From positions 806,001-870,000 of the forward strand of contig JANJXV010000265.1 in the NCBI GenBank assembly GCA_024803745.1: a stretch of 64,000 nt of DNA, written 5' to 3'. Of this stretch, positions 61,501-64,000 are shown piece by piece. Under the pieces are notes generated by a model. It was not told the origin of the DNA. It did no database searches and saw nothing but the letters and a program-made list of their open reading frames with translations. The position numbers and the translations under genes were made by a program. Positions within the stretch are counted from its first letter, which is position 1. Each line of letters opens with the position of its first letter. The DNA is from Megascapheus bottae. Its lineage: Eukaryota; Chordata; Mammalia; Rodentia; Geomyidae.

Positions 61501-61866
61501 TTCACACACCTCCATTCTATGACTTCACACACCTCCTTTCTGTAACTTCACACACTTCAAATATTTGACCTCACAAACCTCCATTCCATGACTTCTCAGA
61601 CCTCCATTCTATGACTTCACACACCTCTTTCTTTGACTTCACACACCTCCATTTTGACTTCACACACCTCCATTCTGTGATTTAACACACCTCAATTTTG
61701 ACTTCACACACTTCCATTCTGTGACTTCACACACCTCCATTCTGTGACTTCACACACCTCCATTTTTTCACTTCCCACACCTCCATTCTTTGATTTCACA
61801 CACGTCCAATCCATGACTTCACACACCTCCATTCTATGAGTTCACACACCTCCATTCTATGACTTC
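58583..61866 (+). repeat. 8,511-bp unit, partial copy 3 (first 3.3 kb)
   Basis: CATTCGGTGAC at 58,686 is 22,452 bp from copy 1 and 13,941 from copy 2. The 1,289-bp tandem pair is present (CCATCTGTGAC at 59,751 and 61,040; ATTTTTTCACTTCCC at 60,473 and 61,762). At about 61,866 the sequence does not pass into 5,247-type sequence as copies 1 and 2 do, but returns to the interior of the 1,289-bp unit. Confidence 0.86.
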
Positions 61867-62461
61867 ACACAGTTCCATTATATGACTTCACACACCTCGA
61901 TTCTGTGTCGTCACACACCTCCATTCTATGACTTCACATATCTCCATTCTATGACATCACACACCTCAATTCTGTGACTTCACACAACACCATTCTGACT
62001 TCACGCACCTCCATTCTGTGACTTCACACAACTCGATTCTCTGAGTTCACACACCTCCATTCTATGATTTCACACAGCTCCATTCTGTGACTTCACACAT
62101 CTCCATTTTATGACTTTACACACCTGCATTCTATGACTTCACACACCTCCATCCTTTGACTTCACACACCTTCATTCTAGGACTTCACACACCTCAATTT
62201 TGTGACTTCACACACTTCCATTCTATGACTTCACACCTTCATTCTGAGTTCACACACCTCCATTCTGTGACTTCACACACCTCCATTCTGTGACTTCACA
62301 CACCTCCATTCTATGACTTCAAACACCTCCATCTGTGACTTCACACACCTCCATTCCATGACTTCACACTCCTCCATTCTATGAGTTCACACACCTCCAT
62401 TCTGTGACTTCACACACCTCCATTCTATGACTTCACACAACTCCATTCTTTCACTTCACAC
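61867..62461 (+). repeat. Extra partial 1,289-bp repeat
   Basis: Bases match about 60,578-61,172 at an offset of 1,289, with CCATCTGTGAC at 62,329. The 1,289-bp repeat therefore has nearly 2.5 copies here, against two in the other 8,511-bp units. Private changes such as CACAGTTCC (about 61,870), TGTGTCGTCAC (about 61,906) and CTGAGTTCAC (about 62,041) separate it from its neighbour. Confidence 0.82.
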
Positions 62462-63605
62462 ACCTCCATTCTGACTTCCCACACCTCAATCTGTGACTTA
62501 ACAAACCTCCATTATATGATTTCGCACACCTCCATTCTATGACTTCACACACCTCCATTCTATGACTTCTTACACCTCCATTGTATGACTTCACACACCA
62601 ACATTCTATGACTTCACACACCTCAATTCTGTGCCTTCACACATCTCCATTCTGACTTGACACACCTCCATTCTATGACTTCACACACCTCCATTCTCTG
62701 ACTTCACACACCTCCATTTTGACTTCACACACTTCCATTCTGTGACTTAACACACCTCCATTCTGTGACTTAACACCCCTCCTTTGTTTGACTTCACACA
62801 CCTGCATTTTGACTTCACACACCTCCTTTTTATGACTTCACACACCTTCACTCTTACTTCAGAAACATCCATTCTATGACTTCACAAACCTCCCTTCTGT
62901 GAATTCACACACCTCCATTCTGAGTTCACACACCTCCATTCTGTGACTACACACACCTCCATTCTGTGACTTCACACACCTCCATTCTATGATTTCACAC
63001 ACCTCCATCTGTGACTTCACACACCTCCATTCTATGACTTCACACTCCTGAATTCTATGAGTGCACACACCTCCATTCTATGACTTCACACACCTCCATT
63101 CTATGACTTCACACACCTCCATTCTGACTTCACTCACTTCCATTTTGACTTCAAACACCTCATTTCTGTGGCTTCACACACCTCCATTCTATGATTTCAC
63201 ACACCTGCATTCTATAACTTCACACACCTCCACTCTATGACTTCACACACCTCCTTTCTGAGTTGACACACCTCCATTCTTTTACTTCACACACCTCCAG
63301 TCTGACTTCACACACCTCCATTCTATGACTTCACACACCTGCAATCTATGACTTCACACACCTCCATTCTATGACTTCACACCTCCATTCTATGACTTCC
63401 CACCTCCATTCTATGACTTCACACACCAACATTTATGACGTCACATACCTCCATTCTGTGACTTCACACACCTCCATTCTGACATCACACACCTCCATTC
63501 TATGACTTCACACACTTCCATTCTATGACTTCACACACCTCCATTCTGTGACTTCACTCACCTCCATTGTGAGTTCACACACCTCCATTCTGTGACTTCA
63601 CACAG
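62462..63605 (+). repeat. Array tail, non-periodic mosaic of monomers
   Basis: These are the last 1.1 kb of array before the flank. Variants resemble several other regions: CTCTTACTTCAGAAACATCC near 62,850 as at about 37,135, and CCAACATTTATGACGTCAC near 63,427 as in the 5,247-bp and A blocks. I found no long exact copy elsewhere. The final monomers are ordinary 23-bp units with no progressive decay towards the boundary. Confidence 0.8.
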
Positions 63606-63609
63606 AGTT

Positions 63610-63620
63610 TGGCCGAGTGG
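63610..63620 (+). promoter_or_regulatory. Pol III A box of SINE monomer 1
   Basis: TGGCCGAGTGG fits the internal RNA polymerase III A-box pattern TRGCNNAGYNGG except that it lacks one base near its 3' end. It sits only about 5 bases from the array junction, so the normal start region of the element is missing or replaced by satellite sequence. Confidence 0.6.
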
Positions 63621-63652
63621 TAGAGTGCTTGCCTAGCATGCACGAAGAGCTG

Positions 63653-63663
63653 GGTTCAATTCC
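63653..63663 (+). promoter_or_regulatory. Pol III B box of SINE monomer 1
   Basis: GGTTCAATTCC matches the consensus GGTTCRANNCC exactly. It lies 32 bases after the A box, close to tRNA-like spacing, which supports a tRNA-derived origin. I infer no activity, because the upstream part of the element is lost. Confidence 0.65.
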
Positions 63664-63790
63664 TCAATACCACATACATAGAAAAATGCTGGAAGTGGTG
63701 CTGAGGCTGAAGTGGTAGAGCCCTAGCCTTGAGAAAATATAAGGACAGTGCTCAGTCCTGAGTTCAAGCCCAGGACTGGCCAAATCAAAA

Positions 63791-63873
63791 GTAGTAGAGC
63801 ACTGGCATTGAACTGAAGATCTGAGGAACAGCCCAGGCACAGAGTTCAAGCACCGCAAACAACAACAACAAAA
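63791..63873 (+). mobile_element. Partial ID-like SINE monomer with (AAC)n tail
   Basis: GTAGTAGAGCACTGGC, then GAGGAACAGCCCAGGCAC and GAGTTCAAGCACC, align by eye with the second monomer of the preceding dimer (GTGGTAGAGCCCTAGCC ... GAGTTCAAGCCC). The start is missing before the GTAGTAGAG motif. It ends in AACAACAACAACAAAA, a typical SINE tail. It could be an independent 5'-truncated insertion or the third unit of a trimer; the AAATCAAAA just before it looks like the tail of the dimer. Confidence 0.75.
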
Positions 63874-64000
63874 TCTATGAAATGGCAGTGGTGGCTTTAA
63901 GCTAAGCAAAAATAGAGTAGAAACTGATAAAATACATATTTGTGTGTAAGCAAAATAGCCAGACTTATGCATTAGAACAGGATAGCAACTTGAAAAAAAA
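63874..64000. other. Unique flanking DNA, no feature recognised
   Basis: This is AT-rich sequence with no tandem structure and no relation to the satellite monomer. An antisense open frame of 102 codons crosses from here into the SINEs (63,664-63,972), but it is a translation of SINE sequence and I do not call it a gene. The window ends in a run of eight A, possibly the start of another A-rich tail or a simple repeat. Confidence 0.7.

Larger units (their letters stand above)
1..63605 (+). repeat. Satellite/minisatellite array of a 21/23-bp monomer
   Basis: The whole stretch is head-to-tail copies of a 23-bp unit, ACTTCACACACC then TCCATTCTATG or TCCATTCTGTG, mixed with a 21-bp form in which CATTCTG runs straight into ACTTC. 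The consensus strand has about 9 C, 7 T, 6 A and only 1 G per unit, so the array is strongly strand-asymmetric; the consensus holds no CpG. Every monomer I read lies in the same orientation, and I saw no inversion, transposon insertion or unique spacer. The left edge is cut by the window, so total length is unknown. The right edge is sharp, inside the sequence CACAG at about 63,605. Diagnostic variants (CCAACATTTATGACGTCAC, CTTACTTCAGCAACATCC, CTGCCTTCACAGACTTCC, GACTGTAAAAACCCCC) recur at fixed spacings and reveal higher-order units. I do not recognise it as a named satellite family. Confidence 0.97.
63606..63790 (+). mobile_element. Dimeric ID-like (tRNA-derived) SINE, 5' truncated
   Basis: This element has two tRNA-like monomers. 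The first (to about 63,688) has an A-box-like TGGCCGAGTGG and a B box GGTTCAATTCC, separated by the ID-type core GTGCTTGCCTAGCATG. A CACATACATAGAAAAA linker joins it to the second, which starts GGAAGTGGTGCTGAGGC and has AGTGGTAGAGCCCTAGCC, a B-box-like GAGTTCAAGCC and the end CCCAGGACTGGCC followed by a weak A-rich tail. Full elements of this type, as I remember them from Castorimorpha rodents, carry about a dozen more bases before the first GGCC. Here those bases are replaced by array sequence. Several substitutions suggest an old, inactive copy. No target-site duplication is visible. Confidence 0.85.

Noticed and set aside
1..63605. CRISPR array (short regular repeats)
   Set aside because: There are no unique spacers between conserved repeats; the whole unit is repeated, and the flank is mammalian SINE sequence.
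1..63605. PRDM9-type hotspot motif (CCNCCNTNNCCNC) in the monomer
   Set aside because: CCTCCATTC fits only the first half; the second CC and the final C are absent. PRDM9 specificity also differs between species, so no claim is made.
1..63605. Telomeric repeat or CENP-B box
   Set aside because: No TTAGGG/CCCTAA tract and no match to the CENP-B box core (TTCG....A..CGGG) was seen. The scattered CTTCGCACACC monomers lack the CGGG part.
1..63605. Inverted copies or hairpin-forming palindromes at block scale
   Set aside because: Every marker monomer I followed is in the plus orientation. Only short palindromes such as TGACGTCA and GAATTC occur.
63606..63688. Possible tRNA gene
   Set aside because: The A and B boxes are present, but there is no acceptor-stem pairing or proper anticodon arm, and the sequence continues into the second monomer of a known SINE type.
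63664..63972. 102-codon antisense open frame with a cysteine-rich, hydrophobic look
   Set aside because: Nearly all of it is the reverse complement of the SINE dimer, the partial monomer and the (AAC)n tail. No domain or plausible gene context is present.

Overview
This window is not gene-bearing DNA. Bases 1 to about 63,605 are one uninterrupted head-to-tail tandem array of a short monomer, and the array also runs off the left edge. The basic unit is 23 bp: a half reading ACTTCACACACC followed by a half reading TCCATTCTATG (or ...CTGTG). A common 21-bp form lacks the TA/TG before GAC, so it reads ...CATTCTGACTTC. About 2,800 monomers are present (63.6 kb divided by roughly 22.5 bp, an estimate). 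All lie in the same orientation, with no inversion and no transposon insertion that I can see. No protein-coding gene, structural RNA gene, CRISPR array or bacterial feature is supported.

The organism looks like a rodent. The last 400 bases leave the array and enter tRNA-derived, ID-like SINE sequence. It is a dimer of a GGCC-AGTGGTAGAG monomer and a GGAAGTGG...AGTGGTAGAG monomer, followed by a partial third monomer with an (AAC)n tail. I associate this dimer with Castorimorpha (beaver, pocket mice, kangaroo rats). That is from memory, not a search.

The array is built at several scales, which I worked out from marker monomers. Left domain (1-18,294): a block of about 4.4 kb (1-4,383) recurs at 7,712-12,094 (offset 7,711). 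The first copy is followed by a 1,413-bp tandem duplication (2,971-4,383 / 4,384-5,796), and a 1,154-bp tandem duplication (5,770-6,923 / 6,924-8,077) lies between the two copies. From 12,095 to 18,294 is an older, more diverged mosaic of the same material with local 292-bp and 221-bp duplications. Middle domain (18,295 to about 31,125): 2.4 copies of a 5,247-bp higher-order unit. Right domain (about 31,126-62,461): a mosaic segment with a 1,185-bp step (31,126-36,130), two full copies of an 8,511-bp unit (36,131-44,641 and 44,642-53,152), a short piece of 5,247-type sequence, then a second copy of the mosaic segment and a third, partial 8,511-bp unit. The second copy sits 22,563 bp downstream of the first, falling to 22,452 bp after a 111-bp loss. 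A 1,289-bp tandem repeat is nested in each 8,511-bp unit. The tail (62,462-63,605) is another mosaic and ends abruptly at the SINE.

No genes work together here. The window is a satellite or large minisatellite block at its boundary with ordinary interspersed-repeat DNA. Block boundaries are given to within roughly 10-40 bases unless a marker fixes them. Offsets come from exact marker positions.
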